In this document: piece by piece, positions 17,909 to 26,354 of the stretch
Layout: the number at the start of each line of letters is the position of its first letter
Numbering within the stretch: the first letter of the stretch is position 1
From: SAR324 cluster bacterium
GTDB taxonomy: Bacteria > SAR324 > XYD2-FULL-50-16 > HCM1
NCBI GenBank assembly: GCA_002995645.1
Contig: PUHO01000005.1
Span: forward strand, 111,217 to 175,216
Length of the DNA: 64,000 bases
Direction of reading: 5' to 3'
Translations under genes and position numbers: made by a program
Notes under the pieces: generated by a model
What the model was told of the DNA's origin: nothing
Databases searched by the model: none
The model's input: only the letters and a program-made list of their open reading frames with translations

Positions 17909-17958
17909 CTAGAGTTTATAAAAAATAAAGAAATTTTCTTTATAATCAAGGTATTAAC

Positions 17959-18858
17959 ATGGCAGAAGAACAAGACAACTGGGACGGTCTTGAAGAAGAA
18001 GACAAGCTTGACGATTCGTCTCTTGATTCCTTTTTTGAAGATCTATCTTCTATAGACGAGCCTTATAGCAACGAAGAATCTCCTAATACATTAGATCAAA
18101 GTTTTCTAGAAAATAACAATACTCCGCAACCTGTTAAAGCGCAACCTCCTGCAAAAAAAAGACGCTGGATTCTTCCTTTACTCGTTCTTATTGTTGTTGG
18201 TGCCGGTGCATGGTGGTTTTTACATACCCCTACTGCTGATAAAGCAAATAAACAACTATTTCCCGCTAGCGACATTGACCTTGTTAATAAAGATCAACTG
18301 CCTAAGTTTAATATTGAACCACCGCAAGAGAAAACAAAAAGTATTGTTTTTAAACCGTCTGTTACAGCAAGCTCGCATCAATATTATGTACAAGTTGCGA
18401 TTTGTTCCTTTGATTCGTGTACTAAACAATTTTCTAATAAGCTACGTCGCTTACAAGAACCGGTTTACTATAAAAACAAAAAAGACAGCTTTGATTTTAT
18501 TGTCGTAATCACACGTAAAGTCATGGATTATGAAACGGCAAACTTAGTAGTTGATAAAATAAACCGTATTAACAAATTAACGGGGCACGCTTCTATTGTA
18601 GCGCTTACTTCAGGCTACCGTGTTACTATGGGAACTTTTACTGCTCTAGACAGAGCTAAAGAACTCAAAAACTACCTAGAAAAAATCACGGCGGCAACAG
18701 ACAAAGACATGATTCAATTTAGCCTAGAACGTTCGCAAAAAGCCTATACAACTACTAAAGTACTTGCTGGACCTTATGTTAGTCGTGATCAAGCATTGAA
18801 TGTTGTACGTAAACTACGTAATAATAAATTTAAAGGCATTTTTATTACTAAGCTCTAG
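17959..18858 (+). CDS. SPOR-domain inner-membrane protein
   Basis: 299 residues. An acidic, disordered cytoplasmic segment (1-60), a Lys/Arg stop, one transmembrane helix at about 73-91 ('WILPLLVLIVVGAGAWWFL'), then a periplasmic linker and C-terminal repeats. The last 75 residues, with 'YRVTMGTFTALDRAKELKNYL' style blocks and 'KVLAGPYVSRDQALNVVRKL', match the SPOR fold, which binds denuded peptidoglycan glycans at the division site. A preceding block at about 140-215 ('YYVQVAICSFDSCTKQFSNKL') looks like a second, divergent SPOR copy. It lies 50 bp after coaX and ends with a strong terminator. A role in cell division or wall remodelling is inferred from the family. Confidence 0.85.
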   Translation: MAEEQDNWDGLEEEDKLDDSSLDSFFEDLSSIDEPYSNEESPNTLDQSFLENNNTPQPVKAQPPAKKRRWILPLLVLIVVGAGAWWFLHTPTADKANKQLFPASDIDLVNKDQLPKFNIEPPQEKTKSIVFKPSVTASSHQYYVQVAICSFDSCTKQFSNKLRRLQEPVYYKNKKDSFDFIVVITRKVMDYETANLVVDKINRINKLTGHASIVALTSGYRVTMGTFTALDRAKELKNYLEKITAATDKDMIQFSLERSQKAYTTTKVLAGPYVSRDQALNVVRKLRNNKFKGIFITKL

Positions 18859-18867
18859 CCTCTTTTA

Positions 18868-18914
18868 GCATATAGATAAGTTTTTCCTAACAGCTTATTT
18901 ATATGCATTTTTTC
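18868..18914 (+). terminator. Intrinsic terminator after the SPOR gene
   Basis: GCATATAGATAAG (18868-18880) pairs with CTTATTTATATGC (18894-18906) at 12 of 13 positions and is followed by ATTTTTTC. It begins 9 bp after the stop codon and insulates the ParA-RSH pair from upstream transcription. Confidence 0.75.
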
Positions 18915-18986
18915 AAACAACCGCCCTTCTTCTTACATTAAAAGCAAAATATATACTTATATCCTATCAAGATATTATATATCATT

Positions 18987-19015
18987 TTGACAATAAACTA
19001 TAATCTCTTTACACT
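18987..19015 (+). promoter_or_regulatory. Promoter of the parA-like/alarmone synthetase pair
   Basis: Perfect TTGACA (18987-18992), 17 bp spacer, then a weaker TACACT (19010-19015). Start predicted near 19022, with a short leader to the ATG at 19056. A strong ribosome site (TTAGGAG) precedes that ATG. Confidence 0.4.
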
Positions 19016-19055
19016 ATCTTTATAATAAAGCATATTTTATATATTAGGAGATAAG

Positions 19056-20162
19056 ATGATTATATCTATATTTAACAACAAAGGTGGCGTTGGTAAAACA
19101 ACGTTACTATATCATTTTGCTCATGCATTAAGTGAATTAGGGAACAAAGTATTATTACTTGATATAGATCCACAATGTAACTTAACAATCAATGCCATTG
19201 AGGAAGAAAAAATCCATGATATTTGGGAAAAAGAAGAACCTTTTATTGACGACTACACAGAAGCAAAGAAAGAGCATAGCGATGATGAATTTAACAGTTT
19301 ATTAGAAGAATCTCGCTCGATTCATTTTCTTTTAAAACCACTAGAAGAAGATACTGGTGAAACGTTAATTGCTAAGCCATATAAATTAACTGATAATCTT
19401 GACATTATTCCCGGCAATTTAACATTACAATTCTTTGAAGCTCATATATCTAGAAGATGGGGCGAAGCTTTAATGGGGAAAAATAGCGGTCTTCGTATCA
19501 TTAAATCTATTAAAGATTTAGCACAAAAATATAAAGAAGAATATAACTATGACTATGTTTTAATTGATACCTCCCCTAGTTTAGGTGATTTAAACAAAAT
19601 AGGCGTTGCCCTGTCTGATTTCTTTTTTATTCCTTGTTCTCCTGATATTTATTCTATATATGGCATTAGAAATATTGGCAAAACTTTAGAAAGGTGGCAT
19701 CAAGAATTTACTGTATTACAAAACGTATTACCTCAAAATATGCAAAAGAAATTAAATTTTCAAATGGTTAAACTCATTGGGTACGTTCCTTATAATTTAA
19801 AGAAATACTCCAGCTCTTTAAATGAACTTGAACTTGCAACAGGACACTATGAACATGTAATAAAACTTCCAAAAGAAATTATCAAGCAAATTGATTCAAA
19901 ATTCTTTGCTACTTCTGGAGAAACAATGAAAGAGATTATAAGCAAAAAAATCATCTACTCTCATAATACTTTTACAGGAGTGGCACAAAAATATCATCAA
20001 CCTATATGGAAAGTCCATGATAACCTAAGCAAGTGGAATGAAGAAGATAAGACTACGCTCCAAAGCAAAAAAAAACAATATCAAGAAACCCGACCTATGT
20101 ATCTTGCATTTGCAAAAGAAATGATACAGAGAATAGAAAGAGGGACTAATGGGAATAGATAA
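19056..20162 (+). CDS. ParA/Soj-family ATPase, orphan (no ParB)
   Basis: 368 residues. Deviant Walker A 'NNKGGVGKTT' (signature Lys9, catalytic Lys14) opens the protein, followed by 'LLLDIDPQCNLT' (Walker A-prime) and 'YVLIDTSPSLGDLNKIGVALSD' (Walker B, about residues 170-191). The N-terminal position of the P-loop makes it a type Ib/Soj-like ParA without the DNA-binding HTH extension, but it is longer than a minimal Soj (about 250), with an insertion near residues 55-100 and a helical C-terminal extension. No ParB gene or parS cluster is nearby. Its last 14 bp overlap the start of a ppGpp-synthetase-like gene, implying coupled translation and a joint function. It has its own promoter and strong ribosome site. 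Chromosome segregation is therefore unlikely to be its job. Confidence 0.88.
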   Translation: MIISIFNNKGGVGKTTLLYHFAHALSELGNKVLLLDIDPQCNLTINAIEEEKIHDIWEKEEPFIDDYTEAKKEHSDDEFNSLLEESRSIHFLLKPLEEDTGETLIAKPYKLTDNLDIIPGNLTLQFFEAHISRRWGEALMGKNSGLRIIKSIKDLAQKYKEEYNYDYVLIDTSPSLGDLNKIGVALSDFFFIPCSPDIYSIYGIRNIGKTLERWHQEFTVLQNVLPQNMQKKLNFQMVKLIGYVPYNLKKYSSSLNELELATGHYEHVIKLPKEIIKQIDSKFFATSGETMKEIISKKIIYSHNTFTGVAQKYHQPIWKVHDNLSKWNEEDKTTLQSKKKQYQETRPMYLAFAKEMIQRIERGTNGNR

Positions 20163-20841
20163 CATAGATAACATAATGTCATGGTATAGAGAAGCTACGC
20201 AAAAAAATATATATGTAGACAATACCAAAACGCTTTGCGATATTATACACGATCAAATTAGATCACACTTTGACGAGCTTCCAGAAAAAAAAGATATTGT
20301 TTATGATATTCGTGGTCGTATTAAAGAAGAAGCAAGTTTAAAAGAAAAATTAAAAAGAAAACCAAAAACTATTAAAACAAAAGAAAAATTCTTTTCCCAA
20401 ATTACCGATCTAATTGGCATACGCATTCTAGTTTTATACCCACAACACCTTAAAGATGTACATAACTTTATACTAGAAAATAAAGATAAAGGGAATTGGA
20501 TATTGCCTGAAGAACCAATAGCCTATACATGGGATAGTGATGTAAAAACATTCTTACATGACAAAGTTGGCATAAGCAAAAAAAAGATTAAGCCTAAAAG
20601 CAGTTTATATTCTAGTATACACTACCTAGTTAAGCCGAATGAGATTAAAACTACTCCTTGTTGTGAAATACAAGTACGAACCTTATTAGAAGAAACATGG
20701 GGAGAAATAGATCATAGCTTCAATTATCCGAAAGAACATGAAAACAAGTACATTAAAAATAACTTAAAAGCATTAGCTAAGATCATTAGTGCAGGCAATA
20801 AACTAGTAGAAGGTATTTATGACTGCACCGCAGAAAAATAA
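20149..20841 (+). CDS. Small RelA/SpoT-type alarmone synthetase paired with ParA
   Basis: 230 residues, synthetase domain only: no HD hydrolase, TGS or ACT domains. Catalytic motifs are intact: substrate-binding basic helix 'RIKEEASLKEKLK' (Arg57, Lys59, Ser63, Lys65), 'DLIGIRIL' (Asp87, Arg92), 'YSSIHY' G-loop (Tyr154, His158) and 'EIQVRTLLEETWGEIDH' (Glu173, Gln175, Arg177). The last motif has the form common in small alarmone synthetases, including toxin-type ones. It should make (p)ppGpp, (p)ppApp or pyrophosphorylate another acceptor; which cannot be read from sequence. The start is inside the ParA gene (14 bp overlap). Established knowledge: synthetase-only RSH toxins (toxSAS) are neutralised by a neighbouring gene, so the ParA could be the regulator or sensor. 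That is inference. Confidence 0.85.
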   Translation: MGIDNIDNIMSWYREATQKNIYVDNTKTLCDIIHDQIRSHFDELPEKKDIVYDIRGRIKEEASLKEKLKRKPKTIKTKEKFFSQITDLIGIRILVLYPQHLKDVHNFILENKDKGNWILPEEPIAYTWDSDVKTFLHDKVGISKKKIKPKSSLYSSIHYLVKPNEIKTTPCCEIQVRTLLEETWGEIDHSFNYPKEHENKYIKNNLKALAKIISAGNKLVEGIYDCTAEK

Positions 20842-20910
20842 GAATACTTTATCTAGGAATATAAAAAAGCTAGTCTTCCCTAACCTTTTCCTATTCCTAA
20901 TAAAACAAAA

Positions 20911-21792
20911 CTAGTCTTGTACCGCGCCTTTCATTTGTATATCAAAATAAAAACCGGCAAGGTTATCGTTAACAACGCGAACGTCTAAAGCATTACCGTC
21001 TTGCCTTAACAAACTATTGATTTTCAAAATATTTAAACCAGAATACAAAAATTTATCATGTTGATCACAAATCGTGTTCACCCATGTTTTATTCCATTTC
21101 ATATCTAGTTGTTCCTCTAAATCAATATGTACTTGTAATTGATTAGCGTTATTTTGATTATCTGCCAACACACGTAACGTTACTGTCTTAGATTTTTGCA
21201 AAGACAAAACTTCAGCGCATAAACGTTGTAGCACCTTAGTATATAAATTAAAATCTACTGACACATTAGGCGGGATATTGTCTGCATAACGAACGTCAAC
21301 AACAACGCCGTGTTTTTCTAAAGGCTCTATAATCGGTTGCAATAAGGCGTCTAAAGCAACTTCTTTAGTGTCTATAATTTCATTGGTACTTAAATCTTGA
21401 CAAAAATCTTCTACATGCTCAAATGAAGTTAACACCTTGGAAGCTTCTTGCATACAAGCTTGTAAGCTTAATTTAACTTCTTCGTCCGCAACGTTGCCAA
21501 TAATTTCTTCTAGATTTTCAATCACTGCAGAAACCGGTTTTTTCAAATTATGCATAATATCGGCAATAACTTGATAATTTTCCTGATTCCCCGCTACTTC
21601 TTTTTGATAGCGCTCAAGCCAAACTTGTTGTTGTTCTTGTAGCGTATTAATTTCTGATTTACTCTTTGCTTGCTCTTGCTCAAGTAAATTCATTCTTTCA
21701 TGTAGCTCAGACATTTCGTTACTCATATCGCTTAATAAGCGATCTGTTTCCGTTAATATCTTCGGCTTGTTTAAGCGATTTACAGTAATCAC
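20911..21792 (-). CDS. Histidine-kinase-like protein with degenerate ATPase domain
   Basis: 293 residues, no signal peptide or membrane helix. An N-terminal coiled coil (about 15-70) leads into a DHp-like helix pair with an H-box 'IMHNLKKPVSAVI' (His81). The C-terminal half has the length and order of a HATPase_c domain, but its ATP motifs are missing. The N-box region 'KVLQRLCAEVLSL' has no Asn, the place for DxG reads 'IDLEEQLDM', and the G2-like 'GLNILKINSLLRQDG' is only a trace. It therefore looks like a pseudokinase or phosphotransfer/dimerisation protein. It stands alone with no response regulator next to it. The end is convergent with the alarmone synthetase gene (69 bp). Function unknown. 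Confidence 0.6.
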   Translation of the reverse strand: MITVNRLNKPKILTETDRLLSDMSNEMSELHERMNLLEQEQAKSKSEINTLQEQQQVWLERYQKEVAGNQENYQVIADIMHNLKKPVSAVIENLEEIIGNVADEEVKLSLQACMQEASKVLTSFEHVEDFCQDLSTNEIIDTKEVALDALLQPIIEPLEKHGVVVDVRYADNIPPNVSVDFNLYTKVLQRLCAEVLSLQKSKTVTLRVLADNQNNANQLQVHIDLEEQLDMKWNKTWVNTICDQHDKFLYSGLNILKINSLLRQDGNALDVRVVNDNLAGFYFDIQMKGAVQD

Positions 21793-21801
21793 CTGGACTC
21801 C

Positions 21802-21937
21802 ATTACATATAGTTATCTATACAGTTATTTTGTCTCTATTTGGACAGTTTCTGTTTCTCCTAGAACTTAAATGCAAGAATCGCGACACAATAGTTATATC
21901 TTGTAAATTTACTTCATGTAAAAAAAATAAACTCCAA
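21802..21937 (-). pseudogene. Remnant copy of the 3' end of the downstream-lying membrane-protein gene
   Basis: This stretch repeats 21972-22107 (offset 170 bp) with many point changes: 'TTACATATAGTTATCTATAC' occurs in both, followed by the reversed C-terminal codons of the gene at 21996-22895. It corresponds to about the last 37 codons of that gene plus its 3' flank, broken by small indels. It cannot encode a whole protein. It fills most of the 203 bp gap between the two genes. Confidence 0.8.
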
Positions 21938-21995
21938 TTGTTTCAGTAATTTAAAAAAATCACTTAGACGCCGTTACATATAGTTATCTATACAG

Positions 21996-22895
21996 TTATT
22001 TTGTCTCTGTTGGGACAGCTTCTGTTTCTCCTAAACTTAAATGCAAGAAGCGCGAGACCATAGTTGTATCTTGTAAATTGACTTCACGTAAAAAAAACAT
22101 ACTCCAAAAAATATAGGTAATAGGAAGGCTAATCGCATGAAGAATATAGCGAAATAGAAGATACGTAGGCGAGGAAAGAAGTTGAATACTTTGCTCTAAT
22201 ACCGCTTTGTTTAACGCGGCGTTATTTTTTCCACTAGGATCAACTAGTAAACTTTGCCAAAGTTGCATAAACTTAGTATTAGAAAGAATGTAAGGTAAGG
22301 TAAAAACAGAATCAAATAAATGAGAAAATAAATAAATACCCATAAGAGCAGCTAATATTTTAGAAAATTGTTTTGAAATTAATTTATAACTCGCTTGCAA
22401 ACAAGGCACTATAGCTTTAACATCAATTTGATTCCACAAAATCGCAAAATAATAACTAAAAAAATAAAATATAAATAAAGAAAAAATGATAACACTAACA
22501 ATAAAGCCAAGCATTATATTTGCTTGCGAAAGTATGCTTACTAAGCCCATAAATTGCATCAAAAAATGAGAAATAAAATATAAAATATATACAAGCAAAA
22601 TAAAAGGCTTTAATATTTGTAAGGTTGCCATAGGATTAACTAACCGATAAGAATAGGCGGTTGGCAAAGTTAAAAAAGTAGCGCCTGCCAATAAAGGCAT
22701 ATATATAATATCAACAATCCCGGCAATATAACCGGGAAGTAGTAATTGTAAAATAAAAAAAGGAACAGAAACTAAGAAATAGATTGTTATATAAGAAGTA
22801 AAATAACGCTTATATAACAAGATAGCTTGCTTTAATAAGCCAAGGAAATTAGGAGAGAAAACAATATCAGCCGGGGTAATGTTAGTTTGATTCAT
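21996..22895 (-). CDS. Multi-pass inner-membrane protein, unknown
   Basis: 299 residues with about six hydrophobic helices (for example 'YITIYFLVSVPFFILQLLL', 'PFILLVYILYFISHFLM' and 'ANIMLGFIVSVIIFSLFIF'). A short hydrophilic N-terminus carries 'KRYFTSY', and the C-terminal tail is polar. The layout resembles the broad glycerophosphoryl-diester-phosphodiesterase-membrane/YciC-like families, but I cannot assign it. No partner gene is adjacent; a divergent engB starts 212 bp away. The 3' end has been partly duplicated just beyond the stop (21802-21937). Confidence 0.7.
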   Translation of the reverse strand: MNQTNITPADIVFSPNFLGLLKQAILLYKRYFTSYITIYFLVSVPFFILQLLLPGYIAGIVDIIYMPLLAGATFLTLPTAYSYRLVNPMATLQILKPFILLVYILYFISHFLMQFMGLVSILSQANIMLGFIVSVIIFSLFIFYFFSYYFAILWNQIDVKAIVPCLQASYKLISKQFSKILAALMGIYLFSHLFDSVFTLPYILSNTKFMQLWQSLLVDPSGKNNAALNKAVLEQSIQLLSSPTYLLFRYILHAISLPITYIFWSMFFLREVNLQDTTMVSRFLHLSLGETEAVPTETK

Positions 22896-23107
22896 AAATA
22901 GGTTACGTAAAAGGTCAAAGTCTAGTAAATTATTTTATAATACTTGAAATTATCAAACTACGCAAATAATTAAGCATTTTCTTTAGCAAGATTTATCTCT
23001 ATCTATTTACTTTTGCAGAGAATAAGTCTATTATAATAAAAAAACTTGTAAGAGCATCAAAGTAGCATTCGCCTTATTTCTCAATTAATTATTACATTAT
23101 AAAATAC

Positions 23108-23695
23108 ATGAATATTCATTCAGCTGAATATGTGCAAAGTTTTGTTAAAGTAAGTGACGTTAAACTTGCACCTTTACCTAGTATAGCTTTTATTGGACGA
23201 TCCAACGCAGGCAAATCAACTTTAATGAACCGGCTTTTACAAAGAAAAAGCTTAGTCAAAACCAGTTCCACTCCCGGAAAGACGCAACTAATCCATTATT
23301 TTCTTGTGAATAAAGAAATGTATTTTATTGATCTTCCCGGCTACGGTTTTGCAAAAACGCCTTTACGTGTGCGACAATCATGGGAAACTATGATATATGA
23401 CTTTATTACTCATGCGCCGAATTTAAAACTAGCTTGTCATCTTGTAGATATACGTCATAAACCTTCGCAAGCAGATTATGATTTTCATGAACATTTATAT
23501 ATAATTAAGCAACCTTATTGTATTATTGCTAATAAAACAGATAAACTTCCTAAAACAAAACGAGCCAAAGCCCTTCGCGATATACAACAAGCTTTTTCTT
23601 TTCAAAAAGCTACCATTTTCCCGCATTCTGCATTGGAGAACATAGGAACAAACGCTATATGGCAGTATATAAATCAAGCAATCTTAACTAAATAA
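23108..23695 (+). CDS. engB: Ribosome-biogenesis GTPase EngB/YsxC
   Basis: 195 residues, normal length. GTPase motifs are G1 'GRSNAGKST' (about 30-38), G2 'SSTPGKTQLIHYF', G3 'DLPGYGFAK', G4 'NKTDKLP', and a G5-like 'SALENIG'. EngB family GTPases help assemble the large ribosomal subunit. It is followed after 4 bp by the large cNMP-binding-domain gene, so the two probably share a transcript. The start is poor in ribosome-site signal, as for several housekeeping genes in this window. Confidence 0.95.
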   Translation: MNIHSAEYVQSFVKVSDVKLAPLPSIAFIGRSNAGKSTLMNRLLQRKSLVKTSSTPGKTQLIHYFLVNKEMYFIDLPGYGFAKTPLRVRQSWETMIYDFITHAPNLKLACHLVDIRHKPSQADYDFHEHLYIIKQPYCIIANKTDKLPKTKRAKALRDIQQAFSFQKATIFPHSALENIGTNAIWQYINQAILTK

Positions 23696-23699
23696 GTAT

Positions 23700-26282
23700 A
23701 TGCAAAATAACCAGTCGCAATATTCACTACTTCCAGCTAAGAATTCCTCTATTCTACAGGCAGCAGAAGATATTCTTTCGTTTTATCCTGTTTTAAAAAC
23801 TTGCCTTGAAGCTATAGACAATCTTCCTGATATTATAGAATACGGTTTTTTGCAAGAAAACGATATTATTGTGCAACAAGGAGAGAAAGGTTATGATATT
23901 TTTTTGATTTGCGATCAAAAAGTAGACGTTGTTGTTCATGAACAACTTTTGTATTCTATGGAAGGTCCTGTTGTTATTGGGGAAAAAGCAATTGTAGCGC
24001 CAGATAATATAAGAGCGGCAACGATTTGCGTTACACCGCAACATACTTGTTTTGTTTTAAAAATACCTCTTGGTAAGTTTTTACAAAATATCCATGATAA
24101 ATCTATTCAAGACACCGATTTTACATTACAAGCTCATTTATTTTCAAATTTCTTTACACGAATACAAAAACGGCTTTTAGATAATATTTCTATTCAAAAG
24201 AACTTATGGGAACAAGTGAACAACACGGCAACGCTTTTAAATATACAACTCATTAGCAAAGCTATTACGGCAAAGAAAATACAACCTTGGTCTTTTCCCC
24301 TACAAGAATCTATAGCTGCCTATTTAAAGCAATATTTTAACATTAATTGGAAAACTGTCACGACTATTGATTCCGAAAACTTACATACAGTCTTATTACA
24401 GCTATTAAACAAGCTTCATCCTGCTTCAAAATATAAATTAGAACCAGAACAATATAAAGCAAAAATAAAACTAATTTGGAACGACTGGATAACAAAAATA
24501 GCCACTCATATTGTAGCGCATATGGAAAGCGATCTCTTGCCTATATCTTTGCAAGACATTCAACTTTTTAATCCTGCCAATTACCATTTAACTTTAAAAA
24601 ATACACTCTCTAACATTGAAAGCACACTTATCAGTAAAAACGAGTCTAGCAAAGCAGAAGAAAACCCACTCTCTCAATTTTTAAAACCTTCTGCACAAGG
24701 TGATCTTTGGCTTGATATATTTAGTTATTTTAATTTTTTAGATACTAATTATACGTTAATAGAAAATAAGCGTTTCAAAGCGGATACAGCGCAGAAACTA
24801 ACGTTAGTTGCGTCAAAATATGAAAATGAATTTAACATGTCCATTGCAAGAATGCGCGATTTTCTTAAGAAAATACAAGGACTTTCTTTTGATTTTTCTA
24901 GTATAAATAAAAGTGAGCAAAGAAAAACAAAGTTAAATAAAGCATTATCTATTATTTATCGTTTTTGGCACAACTATAATGCATTTAACTATAATACACA
25001 AAATGCAAAAACCCATCATAATGAATTTTACTATGAAGTAGGCGTATATCCGCGATTTATTGATTTATTGAATATTTCTGCCGGACATATGAAATCAGTA
25101 TTACACACCGCTTTTGCTATTCTTAATCAAGAATATAATCTTTCTCTTAACTTTAATATAGAAGATTTACAACGCTATTTGTACGTTGTTTTTCTTAATA
25201 AGCAGCAACAAGTACCTTTTACTGAATGTAAAAGACACCTTTGGATACCGTTATCAGAGAATATAACCTTTCATCATGTAACAGAAACTTTTCCTCATAT
25301 TAGTCGGGGGCGATTATTAAGCACAGTAGGCTGGGATAATGAAATATATACTAATGATTCCCACATTAACGAGTCTAATAATGCACAGAATTATGCTTTT
25401 ACAGTCCAAGACGCAGATGAAATATTACCTCTTGCGTTCTTTATCCCTTTTGAAGAACTTCCTTGGATGCGTAGCGTTAATCCTCCTTTAGACGTATTCA
25501 ACGACGAATACCTTCCTTTAATGCAATGGATTATTGGGAAATACATACAATACATAGAAGAGCTTAATTCACAGCTAGAACGATTAAACTATCATAAAAG
25601 CACTATAGAAGTTTCTACATTACAAGAAACTTGGATCAAACAATTTGAAACGCAAGCTTTAACTTTAACAAATGATACGTTTAATGCTATTAAACAAATG
25701 CTTAAAAAAATCTTTAAAGTCAACCTTCCGGCAAATACGTCTTCTTCAGTTATATCTAAACAGTTATATAATCAATTTACAGTTATAACTGAACAAACCA
25801 TGACTTCTAGCTCAAACGAAGAAAAGAGTAATCACAGCTATACTCTTTGGCGACAAGCTTTAAGTGATATTATCAAACTCATTGCTAAAATAGATTCTTC
25901 TGTCTTTAACTCAACAACAGTTACACACGAAACACCTATACTTATCAATTTAAAAAACGAGTTAACTAATTTATTTCAACAATATAATATTGATATAAAA
26001 AATATGATCTTTACTACACACCAAGATCATACGGAAATTATTATAAATCTCAAAGGAGCTCTTGCCTTGCTGCGTGACTCTTCAAAAAACAGACTTGATT
26101 TTTTTAATAAGCTACTTAGCGCTTTAAGTGCTAATACGCAAGAAATGTTACTTTCATTAAATCAAACGCATCAAGAAATAGAAACCTTAAAAACAGCGCA
26201 AGAAAATGAAGAAGAGCAACAGAAAATGAGAGATTTAAAAATAAAAATAGCAGTTTTACGAAACAACCTGCAAGAATTGTAA
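23700..26282 (+). CDS. Large protein with N-terminal cyclic-nucleotide-binding domain
   Basis: 860 residues. Residues about 45-135 form a CAP_ED/cNMP-binding fold: 'FLQENDIIVQQGEKGYDIF', then 'VVIGEKAIVAPDNIRAAT', which keeps the Glu and the 'RAAT' of the phosphate-binding cassette, and 'VLKIPLGKFLQNI'. The remaining 700 residues are hydrophilic, mostly helical, with a possible coiled coil at the end (about 830-860). I recognise no catalytic or DNA-binding motif and no membrane helix. It is probably a cytoplasmic sensor or scaffold responding to cAMP or cGMP. Gene order engB then this gene with a 4 bp gap suggests co-transcription. No transcription-factor HTH follows the cNMP domain, so it is not a CRP-type regulator. 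Confidence 0.7.
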   Translation: MQNNQSQYSLLPAKNSSILQAAEDILSFYPVLKTCLEAIDNLPDIIEYGFLQENDIIVQQGEKGYDIFLICDQKVDVVVHEQLLYSMEGPVVIGEKAIVAPDNIRAATICVTPQHTCFVLKIPLGKFLQNIHDKSIQDTDFTLQAHLFSNFFTRIQKRLLDNISIQKNLWEQVNNTATLLNIQLISKAITAKKIQPWSFPLQESIAAYLKQYFNINWKTVTTIDSENLHTVLLQLLNKLHPASKYKLEPEQYKAKIKLIWNDWITKIATHIVAHMESDLLPISLQDIQLFNPANYHLTLKNTLSNIESTLISKNESSKAEENPLSQFLKPSAQGDLWLDIFSYFNFLDTNYTLIENKRFKADTAQKLTLVASKYENEFNMSIARMRDFLKKIQGLSFDFSSINKSEQRKTKLNKALSIIYRFWHNYNAFNYNTQNAKTHHNEFYYEVGVYPRFIDLLNISAGHMKSVLHTAFAILNQEYNLSLNFNIEDLQRYLYVVFLNKQQQVPFTECKRHLWIPLSENITFHHVTETFPHISRGRLLSTVGWDNEIYTNDSHINESNNAQNYAFTVQDADEILPLAFFIPFEELPWMRSVNPPLDVFNDEYLPLMQWIIGKYIQYIEELNSQLERLNYHKSTIEVSTLQETWIKQFETQALTLTNDTFNAIKQMLKKIFKVNLPANTSSSVISKQLYNQFTVITEQTMTSSSNEEKSNHSYTLWRQALSDIIKLIAKIDSSVFNSTTVTHETPILINLKNELTNLFQQYNIDIKNMIFTTHQDHTEIIINLKGALALLRDSSKNRLDFFNKLLSALSANTQEMLLSLNQTHQEIETLKTAQENEEEQQKMRDLKIKIAVLRNNLQEL

Positions 26283-26297
26283 CTATTGCTATAAAAA

Positions 26298-26333
26298 AGC
26301 CCACAAAAAAGCAAATTGCTATTTTTGTAGGCT
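26298..26333. terminator. Bidirectional terminator between the cNMP-domain gene and clpP
   Basis: Arms 'AGCCCACAAAAAAGCAA' and 'TTGCTATTTTTGTAGGCT' pair along nearly their whole length between two convergent genes. A/T runs flank both sides, so the hairpin can serve both strands. Confidence 0.7.
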
Positions 26334-26354
26334 ATTTATAGTTAAATAGTATCC

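Noticed and set aside
19056..20162. Plasmid or chromosome partition operon
   Set aside because: No ParB, no HTH partner and no parS-like 16-bp palindromes around; the overlapping partner is an alarmone synthetase.
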